Source: Tolypeutes matacus (taxonomy: Eukaryota > Chordata > Mammalia > Cingulata > Chlamyphoridae). Taken from it: a stretch of DNA of 64,000 nucleotides. Position 1 is the first letter of the stretch; every line of letters begins with the position of its first letter. Made by a program: the position numbers and the translations under genes. Below, piece after piece: positions 43,661 to 56,148 of this stretch. Under the pieces are notes generated by a model. That model was not told where the DNA came from. It saw only the letters and a program-made list of their open reading frames with translations, and did no database searches. The DNA is taken from contig JAKSZT010053887.1 in NCBI GenBank assembly GCA_026826555.1, forward strand, positions 63,280,167 through 63,344,166. The letters are read 5' to 3'.

Positions 43661-44691
43661 AGATCAAATGCTGATGGAAGCATTATATGGACTTATCAAC
43701 TAGCCAGTGGAAACTATTCGGCACTGGAAATGCAATTCAAGAGCCATTTGTAAGGAAGTGAGATTGGAACTGAGGCTGGTACATAGAATCTCTGAATAAG
43801 CCAATTTGAGTAGAGAGAGGAATGTATCAAGGACAAGAAAGAATGTTCATATTAAAGGGAGTGAGAGATAAAGGGGCAGGGAAGGTAAAGAATAGGGAAT
43901 GAGAGATTTAGGAGGTAGGAAGAGAACCAAGACACCCCGGAAAGAAAAGGAGAGTTTCAAGAAGGCAGGGACAGCCATCCTCGGCAGAGGGGGAGGAGGA
44001 GTAACACCGGTAGGGCAGTTAGGATGCCATTAGAATGTGGTGGGAATAGAAGCAAGACATCAGGGAGGTAAGGAGAGAATGAGAGTAAAAGTGCCAAAGC
44101 TATGGTTACAAACTCATCTGAGAGGTATGTGGCTTTAGATGGAGGGAGGCACTCAGTGTAGACTAACAGCCTCTTTAAAATCATTCTTTCTGTTCAAAAC
44201 GTATCTGTCTTATGCCCCTTTGAAGTGGCATTTTCCAAGTGTGCTCCACTAAACGGTAGTTTTTTAAGATGGTGTGTGACAAAGGACTCTGGTCAAGTAA
44301 ATCTGGGACTATTAAATATCCTGTGAAGCTCTAATGACAAGAAAACTTATTAACTGTGCTTAAATGATCAAACATTATTTGGTTTGCAGAAATTCCCCGT
44401 TTTAGTCATGAAACTCTTAGTGATTTCTTGGTACCCATATGGAGAAACTTTGCCTTCAGATCTTGGTGATGGATAATTAATCTGATAAATGAACATGTGT
44501 TTGGTGTTAATGGTTTTTAAAGGATAATTAACCTTCTGATGTTAAATATTCATAATTTACCAGAATTCAAGGAAAGGATCTAAAGGAAATTTCAGTGTGG
44601 GAATATCATGTATTATAGATGACATGCAGGGATAAAAATTTAGGCAGTATGGTCTTTTAGACCTATCAAATCACTCCACCAAAGTGGATGA

Positions 44692-44886
<195 letters not shown>

Positions 44887-45511
44887 TAATTGAACGCTTA
44901 CTTGATAATCAGTGCTGAAAGTTTGGATTCTTGTGGGTCACTCTCTCAATTGAAAAAAAACACAACTTTTGTTGACTGCAAAATGAATCCTTTTTCTGAA
45001 AACCAGTCCTCTCACTTGAAGCTACTGTTGGTCCTTATTTCTAGGGTAATGCATTAGTGGTTATAGCCTGGCTAACTGACTTTAGATTCTGGTTTTATCC
45101 ACTGCCACTGCCTGATGTTGAGCAAGTGATTTCAACTCTAAATCATAGCAGGCTAGTTCTCTCTCTCTCTTTCTCTCTACCTCTCTACCTCTCTATCTTG
45201 GTTTATACAGAGGATTAAACAAGATGCTCTGTGAAAGGGATTAACACTGTGATTGACACACAATAAATTCATCAACAAACATTAGGTTTTATTTTTATTT
45301 TCCTTTTTCCAGGTGCAGCATTAGGGCTGTTAGGTAGGAATCACACTTCCATGTCACTCAAGATGTTTCATAAGGGGAATATATTAATATTTTAGCACAA
45401 TTTAGCCCAGTTAATGTTGGCTAAAGACTTGTCTCACCAAATGTCTACAAATCCAAGATCTTAAAGGTGTCCATGGGTATGATCTGATGTAATACATTAA
45501 AGAGGATCAGA

Positions 45512-45600
45512 TGGGAGTGGATGTAGCTTAGTGGTTGCGCACCTGCCTCACGTATGAGGTCCTGGGTTCAATTCCCAGTACCTCCTAAAAATAAATAAAC
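45512..45600 (+). mobile_element. Short tRNA-like SINE with intact A and B boxes
   Basis: This copy of about 89 bp reads 'gtggatgtagcttagtggttgcgcacctgcctcacg', with TAGCTTAGTGG matching the pol III A box, and GGTTCAATTCC matching the B box. It ends 'acctcctaaaaataaataaac'. A perfect 13-bp duplication (AAAGAGGATCAGA) lies at 45499-45511 and 45601-45613. The clean duplication and intact promoter suggest a fairly recent insertion. It resembles the head of the composite DAS-SINEs. Confidence 0.9.
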
Positions 45601-46639
45601 AAAGAGGATCAGAAACTGTTGTATCATTTTTTCCCACCAAAGAAAGCAATTTATAAAGAGACTGCAATTACATAGACTCAAAAATGTCATCAATTAAAAG
45701 GAATAAAAACTTTAAGGACAAGAGCCAAGATATCTATGAAGTATTACAATATGGGTTCACTAACCTACCTACATTTAAAAATTTATTCTCTTCAAGATTT
45801 ACCTGATTACTTACTGGTAGGGCCAACTTTACAGTTGAATTTGCTTTTATATATTTAAAGCTGCTGGAAGTCCACCCCTGCAGACAGTATTACACACTTG
45901 ATTGTGATGGAGGCAGTGTTGTTATTGTGAGTGTCCTATAATACCATTGTAGTCTTTTGGTTGCATCTTAACCATCCTTCAAGTTGGATGGTGAGACAGT
46001 AATTGGTGAAAAGGCTTTCCCTTCATTCATTCTCAGCCCATCAGTCCTATGTGGAAATTTTTGTTCACATACTTTGCAGGTAAAGCATTTCAATATTGTA
46101 GAAGAAAATCCATCCCCTTCAGCCAATATTTGAATTACAAAGGTTGTATTTTCTAGGACTATCCATTAGGCTACAGACGTATTGTGCATTTTCCTGTCCT
46201 CTCTCCAAATCTCAAGGAAGAAACTAACTGAGCAATCTGTCCCCAAATCCCTTCCCATACTCAGCTCTTTTCTTCTGCTCTCCAATTGACAGTGACACTC
46301 TGCTTTTATGGTGCTGTCCTTCCCAGGATAGGCTTGTCAGCCTTAACCTCACTATTTGGGCTTTTCTCTGAGTCTCTGTGAAGAGCAGCAGGGAAGGGCT
46401 TTCTGAAGAGAAAATTCTAGGACTGGTGAAAGCAATATTCAATAAAGAAAATAGGACAGAGAGAATGAAGAGAAAACATACATGCACACACACACACACA
46501 AAGATATGGGAAATAGAAGCCTTTGGTTTGACCTAGGAAGACTCAATTTTCTTGTTCTTACTCAATAATAATAAAAAAAATCCTTGATGATAATAATCAT
46601 TAGCTCTTTTTCAGTACTTAAAATAATAAGCTAGGCCTA

Positions 46640-46840
46640 TTCTAAATAGTTTTCAATCATCACAACAACCCTATGAGATAAATAAAATTATTAATTCTAT
46701 TTTGTAGATAAATAGAGACATCAAGTAGAGTTAAATAACTTGCCCAAGGGTGAGTTAAATAACTTGTCCAAAGGCACACAATTTTTAGGTGACAGATCCA
46801 GGACTCAAATTAAATTCCAAAGCCCTAACTATAAACACTT
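46640..46840 (+). repeat. MIR with a 23-bp internal duplication
   Basis: 'ttttcaatcatcacaacaaccctatgagataaat' begins the MIR core. The phrase 'gagttaaataacttg(c/t)ccaa(a)gg' is present twice in tandem (46728-46750 and 46751-46773), then 'aatttttaggtgacagatccaggactcaaa'. Confidence 0.8.
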
Positions 46841-47020
46841 TATTATTATAAAATAAAAGGATATATCAGTAATTTTTATCACACCTACTGCATAGGTATA
46901 TTGTGAGGATCAAATGAAATATTCCTATGAAGGCCACTGTAAGCTCTAAAGTTTACTAAAAATATTATTATTCATTTCTGTCTCCAAAATATAGAGTAGT
47001 ACATGCCAGATTCTGTGTAG

Positions 47021-48857
<1,837 letters not shown>

Positions 48858-50816
48858 TAGTCTGACTGATTCTACCTAACAGTCAGCACTGGGTCATAGG
48901 AGACCAACAGGCAGGCAAATGTGAGTGGGGTTGAGGAAGAGGGGTTCAAGATCAGAAGTCAGAATAAATCCCACTACCATATTTTACAATGCTGTATATG
49001 TGAAAATATAGGTGAAAAAAATCTGTATTTGATACAGGCAATGTATCTAGTCATATATATAATACATGTCTGGAAAAAAAACATATACTAAGCTGTGTTT
49101 TCTATGGTCACATTGCCATATTTTGCAGATGGAGATCCGTATGGTTTGCATAAAAAAATTCTCAGCATTAAGAATTAATAAAAAGTATACCTCCTCAGAG
49201 TTTTAGAAACATAGAAACATTGTGGGATAATTTATAACAGACTTTGAAGCAGTTAGATTCTAGAACTTCATATTTTTTAGATCTCACTTATACTTACGAT
49301 ATGAACTATTATCTTGAAATTGCTCTCATTTTCTCATCACTAATTCTTCTTAATGTTATCAGGATTCCAAAATTGTTTCTACTGAAGTGACTATATGTCA
49401 TTATTTCTACCTTAAACAGATATGATTATCATTTGGCAGTACATTTGTGAAGCAAACCAAAAGTTATCTGCAGATTTATCAAATACTAATAGGAACTTTG
49501 AAACAGAAGAATAACTTAGGCTTCCAATTGACCATGATGGCAGTACAAAATACTCCCGGGAGCTGTTCCTCACAGAATTTTTGAACAACTAGCAAAAACT
49601 GGCAGAGCCATCTTCCTCAAAACTATGGAAATCAGTAACTGGGCAAGTGCCAAATCAAGGAAATCCAGATATAAAGATGGTAGGAGAGCTCTTGGTGCAC
49701 TTGGTGACCCTCTACCATCCCTCCTGGGCACAGCCTGCATTCCCACTGTGGGTCTCTAGGCCTGTTCCAGAAGGAGCAGGTTAATCCCTATAAGCATACT
49801 GGGGTACCTATATATAAGCAGCAATCTCTCCGGTGGTAGCCTGAAAAACTGAAACAGGAAACTCATCTAGGGCTCAACCTACCAGAACCATCCATGCAGG
49901 CAGAACTATGCAGCTACAGGACAGTTAAAGCAGTGGAAGCAACAATTAAATCAAAGAGATCTAAGGAAAAGGATTGCCTGTTCTAAGCCATACACTAAAG
50001 CATCCAGGCAGGGAAGAAAGTCTATTTCATAAGGACTAGAGGAGGCATTTGAATACTATAAACATGGCGTATTACTAAAGCCATGAACAAGCACAAGCCC
50101 AGGACAAAGTGCAGGCTCAGAAAAGGCAGAGAGGACCCTGTATTTCACATTCACCTTTGGCTGATCTTTTTAATATGATGGGTAAACTCTGAAGGAGAGC
50201 ACCAGCCAAAGAAGAGCCAATTTACAAAGACTGTGAAAAGTGTTTTTTGCATTGGTTTGTGTGTGTTTTTGTAAGCAGCTGGTATTTAAGGAACTCCCTT
50301 TCATGTCACTACCTGGATACAAACTTAAGGAACAGACAACTTAAAGATTAAATTCCAGAGTTAACATTTTAAAATATTAAAATATGCAATGTGCAACAAA
50401 AAATTGCAACACAAACAAAGAAATGATGTTACATCCAAAGAAAAAGATAAAAATCTAGAAACCATCAACAAAGACCAGATTTTAGACACACCAGATAGAG
50501 GCTTAAAAAAAGAATGAGCTACAATATGCTTAAGGATATAAAGTGAAACACAAAGACTAAAATATATTAGAAAAACAATGAATGAGCAATATGAAAATCT
50601 CAATAAAGAGAAATTTTAAAAAGGAAGCAAACAGAAATACTGGGATTAAAGACCATAATAACTAAAATGAAAAATTCCCTGAAGGATTTCAACAGTAGAT
50701 TGGAGCTGGCAGAAGAAATAATCAGTGAAGTCAAAGGCAAGATAAAGTGAAATGATTCAGACTGAGCTGCAGAAAGAAATAAAGAATTTAAAAAAGAGAA
50801 CAGAGCATATGAGACC

Positions 50817-50872
50817 TCTGAGACGCCCATCAAATACATATACCTATATATATATATAATGGGCGTCTCAGA
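50817..50872. repeat. Perfect 14-bp inverted repeat with 28-nt AT loop
   Basis: TCTGAGACGCCCAT (50817-50830) and its exact reverse complement (50859-50872) flank an AT-rich spacer containing a (TA)n run. It lies inside the decayed ORF1 of the old L1. Confidence 0.8.
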
Positions 50873-52156
50873 AGGAGAAGAAAGAGAAAGGGACAGAATG
50901 AATATTCAAAGAAATGACAGAAATCTTCTCAAGTTTAACAAAGACATGAATATGTACATTCAAGCAGCCCAATGAACTGCAAGTAGGATAAACTGGAAGA
51001 GAACTTTGCCCAGACACATAGTAATCAAACTGTGAAATGCCAAGGGCAAGTAGAGAGTTCTGAAAGCTGCAAGAGAAAAGCAACATGTTCTTTACAAGGG
51101 AGTCACAATAAGAAAGTACTGGTTTCTCATCAGAAACCTCGCAGGCAAGAAAGCAGAGGGATGAAATATTTAAAATGATAAAAGAAAACAATTGCCAACC
51201 AAGCATTTTCTAACTGGCAAGACTGTCTTTAAAAAATGAGGGACAGATAAAGACATTCCTGGATAAAACAAAAGCTGAGGGAATGACAACAACTAGATCC
51301 CTCCAAAAGCAATTCTAAATGGAGTATTTCAGACTGAAAGGAAAGGACACTAAACTATGGAAGCAGGATAAAGAAATAAAGATCTCTGGTAAAGGTAATC
51401 AAGTGGGTACTTATAAATGCCAGTAAGTTTGCATTGTATATTTTGGTATGTAACTCCACATTTTACTTCTTATAGGATATAAAATGCAAATGCATATAAA
51501 GTAATGATAAGTTGGAGTGCACTGGCAGCCTTTTGCAAAATAAAATAACCCCTATCTCACACATTATACAAAAATAAACTCAAAATGGATCAAAGACCTA
51601 AATATAAGAACCAGAATTGTAAAACTTCTGGGTGAAAACATAGGGAAGCATCTTCAGGACATTTTGTTAGGCAATAAAGTTTTCTTAGACTTTACAACAA
51701 AAGCATATGAACAACAACAACAAAATAGATAAATGTGACTTCATAAAAAAATTTTTTTTAAATTGTGTATCAAAGGACTTCATCAGGAAAATAAAAAGAC
51801 TACCTACACAGTGGGAAGAAATAATTGGAATCCACATCTCCAACCAGGGTTTAAGAAATCCTACAACTCAACAACAAAAAGACAAAAAGCCCAATTGAAA
51901 AAATAGCCAACAGACTTGAATAGACATTTCTCAAAACATAATATACAAATGGACAAAAACAAACAAACAAAAAAAACCCATGAAAAGATGTTCAAAATCA
52001 TTAGCCACTAGGGAAATGCAAATCAAAACCACAATGATCATTTCACACCCACTAGAATGACTACTACTTAGAAAATAAGTGTTGGAGAAGATGTAGAAAA
52101 ATAGAAACACTCATTGGTGCAGTTGCTGTGGAATAGTTTGGTCGTTCCTCAGAAAG

Positions 52157-52332
52157 ATAAGTATAAGTATAAGTATAAGTATAAGTATAAGTATAAGTAT
52201 AAAAGTATAAGTATAAGTATAAGTATAAGTATAAGTATAAGTATAAGTATAAGTATAAGTATAAGTATAAGTATANNNNNNNNNNGTATAAGTATAAGTA
52301 TAAGTATAAGTATAAGTATAAGTATAAGTATA
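52157..52332. repeat. (TATAAG)n hexanucleotide array with an assembly gap
   Basis: About 27 units of TATAAG, one of them irregular (AAAAG at 52201-52205). Ten N's at 52276-52285 mark a gap, so the true length is unknown. The array expanded inside ORF2-derived sequence of the old L1 ('cctcagaaagataagtat' on the left, 'acatatgacccagcaatc' on the right). Alternating YLYLYL or SISISI frames are products of the repeat. Confidence 0.95.
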
Positions 52333-52441
52333 CATATGACCCAGCAATCACACTTTTAGGTGTACACTCAATAGCATTGAAAGCAGAGACTGGAACAGTT
52401 ATTGCACACCAATGATTTTAGCAGCATTATTGACAGTTGAC

Positions 52442-52455
52442 AAAAGATGGAAGCA
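52442..52455. repeat. Target-site duplication, left copy, younger L1
   Basis: AAAAGATGGAAGCA recurs exactly at 56149-56162. Removing the sequence between rejoins old L1 ORF2 sequence in frame with its normal order ('gacaaaagatggaagcaacccaagtgtc'). Confidence 0.9.
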
Positions 52456-52499
52456 GAGGATTGTGGGGAGATGGCGACAGACTAACAGGCAGAGCTGAA

Positions 52500-52520
52500 T
52501 GCTCTCTCTCTCTTTCTCTT

Positions 52521-52596
<76 letters not shown>

Positions 52597-52598
52597 AC
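52500..52598. repeat. (CT)n(CA)n microsatellite in L1 5' UTR
   Basis: About 73 bases of mostly CT dinucleotides (with two CTTT interruptions) run into about 13 CA dinucleotides. It lies 45 bp inside the 5' end of the younger L1. Confidence 0.95.
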
Positions 52599-53345
52599 GT
52601 GGAGAAAATGCCAAAAGCTGTCTGTGGGAACTGCTTTGGGAGTCAGCAGACCAGGACACAACTACTCAACTCCTAGAAGGGTGAGGGGTAGAGAGATGAA
52701 GAAACCAAAATGACAAACCTGAGTTACCAAGTCCCCGTGGTGGCAGAAATGGGTTCCCCTTCCCCAACCCCAAGATATTATGCTGGGGTAAAACCCCTGG
52801 CTCACTGCAGCCAGGTGAGAGGGGAACAGACATCTTCCTCCCTGTCAACTGTTTCAAGGGAAAAGGAGGGAGAGTCAGAGTGGTTTCTTCAGTGAATTTT
52901 GCCAGGGAGCCCGCTTTGAATCTCTGATATGGAGATTCAACACAGGAACACAGAAAAGCCTAGACCTAAACACCTCTGTGGAGGTGTGCTGAATAGTGCC
53001 ATCTGCTGGTCAGTCTGGAAATTGCAAAAACTGTTCTCTGCTCTCTGTAGCCAATCCCTGGGAGAAAATCTGGGCCCCACTAGTGAGTCCCTGGCACGAT
53101 TTTGAAAACGTAAGTTGGGCAATTTTAAAGACTTAAAATAAGTTGAACCAAATATAAAAAAAGAATTGTGAAAAAAAACAATAGGCAAGAGAAAGAAATT
53201 GGCCATGAAAGTAAATTCACCAACATATTGCCTAGACATCACAAAAAATTACAAGCTGTAGTAGAAAACTGGAAGAGATGGCCTTGCCAAAAGAATAAAC
53301 CAAATATCCTGAAGAGATACAGGAGTTAAGACAATTAATCAGTGA

Positions 53346-54196
53346 TAATCACACAACTCTCCTAAATTACTTCAAAGAATTTAAAGAAAATATGACTAAA
53401 GAAATAAAGGATATTAAGAAGACACTGAGTGAGCATAAAGAAAACTTTGAAAGCCTGCAAAGAAAAGTTAACAGTCCTTATGGGAATGAAAGACCCAATG
53501 GATGAGATTAAAAATACTTTAGAGGCACATAAGAGCAGATTTGAACTGCTTGAAGACAAAATTAGTAATTTCGAAGACTGAACATCTGAGCTGGAAAAGA
53601 CAGGAGAACAAAAAGAGAAGAGAATAGAAAAAATGGCACAGAGTCTCAGGGAACTGAATGATAATGGGAAACACACAGAAATTCGCATTATTGGTGCCCC
53701 AGAAGGAGAAGAGAATGGAAAGAGGGCAGAAAGAATATTTGAGGAAATAATGAACAAAAACTTCCCAACCCTTATGAGGGGCATAAATATCAATATCCAA
53801 GAAGGACAATGCACCCCAAACAGAATAGATCAGAATAGACCTACCCCGAGGCACCTACTATTCAGAATGACAAATATCAGAGATAAAGTGAGGATTCTGA
53901 AAGCAGCAAGGGAAAAGCAAATCATCACATATAACGGAAACTTGATAAGATTAAGTGCCGACCTGGCTTTAAAACCATGGAGGAGAAAAAAAAAGTGGTA
54001 TGATGTATTTAAGGTATTGAAAGAGAAAAACTGCCAGCCAAGAATTCTGTATCTGGCAAAGTTGTCCTTCAAAAATGAGGATGAATTTGAAGTCTTCACA
54101 GACAAACAAAAACTGATAGAATATGTTACCAAAAGATCAGATTTTCAAGAGATACTAAAGGGGGTGCTGCAGCTTGAAAGGAAAAAACAAGGGTGA
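53346..54196 (+). pseudogene. LINE-1 ORF1, partly intact
   Basis: The coiled-coil half (53346-53630) is broken by frameshifts. The RRM and C-terminal half is open for 187 codons at 53633-54196: it starts MAQSLRELNDNGKHTEIRII, has APEGEENGKRAERIFEEIMN and RILKAAREKQ, and ends with a stop at 54194-54196. The long open C-terminal half indicates a much younger element than its old-L1 host. It would bind L1 RNA if made, but the N-terminal breaks argue it is not functional. Confidence 0.8.
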
Positions 54197-54304
54197 GAGA
54201 TTTGAAGAAGAGTTTAGAAATGACGATTATTAAGAAGAGTAAACTAAAGGATAAGAAGACAGACAATAGAACAATATGACAACACAGAGCCAAAGGGCAA
54301 AATG

Positions 54305-54835
54305 GATGAAATAAGGATTGAACTTCCCAATCAAAAGACATAGACTGATAGAATGGATTAAAAAAAATATGACTCATCTATATGTTGTCTGCAAGAGACT
54401 CACCTCAGATATAAAGACATGACCAGGTTAAAAGTGAAAGGTTGGAAAAAGGTATTCCATGCAAATAATAACCAAAAAAGAGCTGGAGTAGCAATACTAA
54501 TATTGGGCAAAATAGATTTCAAATGCAAAATTGTTATAAAGGATGAAGAAAGTCATTATATATTAATAAAAGAGGCAATTCCTCAAGAAGAAATCACTGT
54601 ATTAAATATTTATGCACCTATCCTGAATGCCCCAAGATACATGAGGCACACACTGGCAAAACTGAAGGGAGAAATAAATGATTCTATAATAATCGTTGGA
54701 GACTTCAATACACCACTCTCAGTATTGAATAGAACATCTGGACAGAGGATAAATAAACAGATAGATTGAATAATATGATAAATCAACTAGACCCAACAGA
54801 CAGCTATAAAGCATTGCACCCCAAAACAGCAGTTT
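54305..54835 (+). pseudogene. LINE-1 ORF2 endonuclease domain, truncated
   Basis: Starting near 54305, with a frame break before 54419, this keeps part of the endonuclease. The clear block at 54419-54769 has KVKGWKKVFHANNNQKRAGV and GDFNTPLSVLNR (catalytic Asp). The domain stops at about 54838, before the SDHNG motif, where the internal deletion removes the reverse transcriptase. Confidence 0.8.
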
Positions 54836-54839
54836 TGGG

Positions 54840-54893
54840 TTCATCAGTTGATGGACACCTGGGTTGTCACCCAGGTGTCCATCAACTGATGAA
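54840..54893. repeat. 25-bp perfect palindrome at the L1 deletion junction
   Basis: Arms 54840-54864 and 54869-54893 are exact reverse complements, with a 4-nt loop TGTC. The right arm is normal L1 ORF2 C-terminal sequence ('ccaggtgtccatcaactgat'); the left arm is its inverted copy. It marks the join between the endonuclease part and the ORF2 3' end. Confidence 0.95.
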
Positions 54894-55399
54894 TGAATAA
54901 ACAAATTATAGTGTGTACACACGATGGAATATTATGCAGCAGTACAAAGAAATGAAGTTTGAAGCATATGACAACATGCAGGAACCTGGAGGACATTATG
55001 TTGAGTGAAGCAAGTCAGACACTAATGGACAAATATTGTATGATCACGCTATTATGAACTAAATATACTGTGTAAACTCATAGAATATAGGTCACCAGAA
55101 AATAGAAGGAGGGTAAAGAATGGAAAGCTGAGGGTTAATCTGTGCAGAATTGTTTAAAAGGTTGTTTGTAGATCTTTGGAAATGAATAGAAATGGTTAAA
55201 ACATATCATGGTCTTTGTTACTAGCTGTGCTATTGTGTAGGTAGGACAGTGGCTGGAAAAGGAAAGTCTAAGGTCATGTATATTACTAGAAGGAAAGCTA
55301 AAAACTGTAACATGGAAATGAATAGATAGTAAAATCTCATGTAAAACATGAATATGGGTGATATTGCATATGTAAGACTGTTTTTACAAAGTATAAATA

Positions 55400-56020
55400 C
55401 AAATATACTAGAGAGAAGGAAAAAGAGTAGCAGTTCTGTACACCAGGCATAGAGAGATTGAGAGTGATGAGTTTTGTTTGTTTGTTTTTTGTTTATTATT
55501 ATTATTGGAATAATGAAAGTGCTCTGGCAGTGATTGGGATGATGAATGCACAAGTATGTGATTACACCAAATACTATTTTTTTTTTTTTTATTATGGGTA
55601 AAAATCAAAATTCTCACAATACATACAAACATTTGCCCAAATACTATTGATTGTACTCTTTGGATGGGTTTATGCTTTATTAATATGTACGAATAAAATT
55701 GAAAAAAAAAAAGCTTAATAAAAGAAAAAATATGAATATACAAAATGAATTAGAGAGACGGAAATGAAATAGCAGCTATGTATTGCAGGGGAAGCTTAGA
55801 GAGATTGAGAGGTGAATTTTAAGGGATACAGTTATTTGTTTGTCTGGGTTTTTTTGTTTATTATTGCTATTAATATTGGAATAAGGAAAATACTGCAATG
55901 GTGATTGAATTGATGAATGCACAGCCATCTTATTATACCAAATACCATTGATTGTACACATTGTATAGATTGTATGCTTTATTAATATATATCAATAAAA
56001 CTGATTAAAATTTTTTAAAA
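55400..56020 (+). repeat. Tandem duplication of the L1 3' UTR
   Basis: Copy 1 (about 55405-55720) and copy 2 (about 55738-56020) share, in order: 'agagagattgagag', 'ttgtttattatt', 'attggaata', 'gatgaatgcaca', 'ccaaata', 'attgattgtac' and 'tatgctttattaatat', each ending with an AATAAAA-type signal and A's. They differ by many point changes. Copy 1 carries a 58-bp retroinsertion at 55579-55636. Confidence 0.75.
55579..55636 (-). mobile_element. Minimal antisense retroinsertion (46 bp plus poly(T))
   Basis: Twelve T's then 46 bases (55591-55636) identical to 28551-28596. Duplications CCAAATACTATT at 55567-55578 and 55637-55648 flank it exactly. It is the extreme 3' end of the same element family as the 28533-28779 insertion, cut short after 46 bases. 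Confidence 0.88.
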
Positions 56021-56148
56021 ATGAAAAGAATGCAGTGGGTGAGATTAAATGAAGCAGTACTTGTAAAGACCTACCACAGGGCCTGTCACATAGAAGATAC
56101 TCAATAAATGCTAAAAAACAAACAAACAAACAAATAAAAAACAACAAA

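Larger units (their letters stand above)
49515..52455 (+). mobile_element. Old LINE-1 (HAL1/L1M-like), left part, sense
   Basis: It opens with a 5' UTR-like start ('gaccatgatggcagtacaaaatactcccggg'). A decayed ORF1-like region (about 50220-51350) carries remnants such as 'gtctcagaaggagaagaaagagaaaggg' and 'ctgaaagctgcaagagaaaagcaac'. Near 51510 it jumps to the C-terminal third of ORF2 ('aaactcaaaatggatcaaagacctaaatataag', 'aaatgcaaatcaaaaccacaatgat'), so most of ORF2 is missing. The combination resembles a half-L1 or an internally deleted L1M. Its 3' end continues at 56149. Confidence 0.7.
52456..56148 (+). mobile_element. Younger LINE-1 with internal deletion and 3' transduction
   Basis: Inserted into the old L1. 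Order: a 5' UTR starting 'gaggattgtggggagatggcgac', similar to the 5' start of the intron 1 L1 and containing a (CT)n(CA)n tract; ORF1; the first part of the ORF2 endonuclease; an internal deletion at about 54838 with a palindrome at the join; the ORF2 3' end; two tandem copies of the 3' UTR (about 55400-56020); and about 95 bp of non-L1 sequence ending in AATAAA and an A-rich tail. The exact 14-bp duplication proves a single retrotransposition event. Confidence 0.85.

Noticed and set aside
45512..45600. Functional tRNA gene
   Set aside because: A and B boxes are present, but there is no acceptor-stem pairing, and the A-rich tail and duplication show a SINE.
52157..52332. CRISPR-like array
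   Set aside because: A pure hexamer repeat without spacers, in a vertebrate intron.
53633..54196. 187-codon open frame as a host gene
   Set aside because: It is the RRM and C-terminal half of LINE-1 ORF1 inside a retrotransposon with a proven target-site duplication.
54840..54893. MicroRNA precursor
   Set aside because: The stem is perfectly paired with a 4-nt loop and arises from inverted L1 sequence at a rearrangement join; no features of a processed miRNA hairpin.
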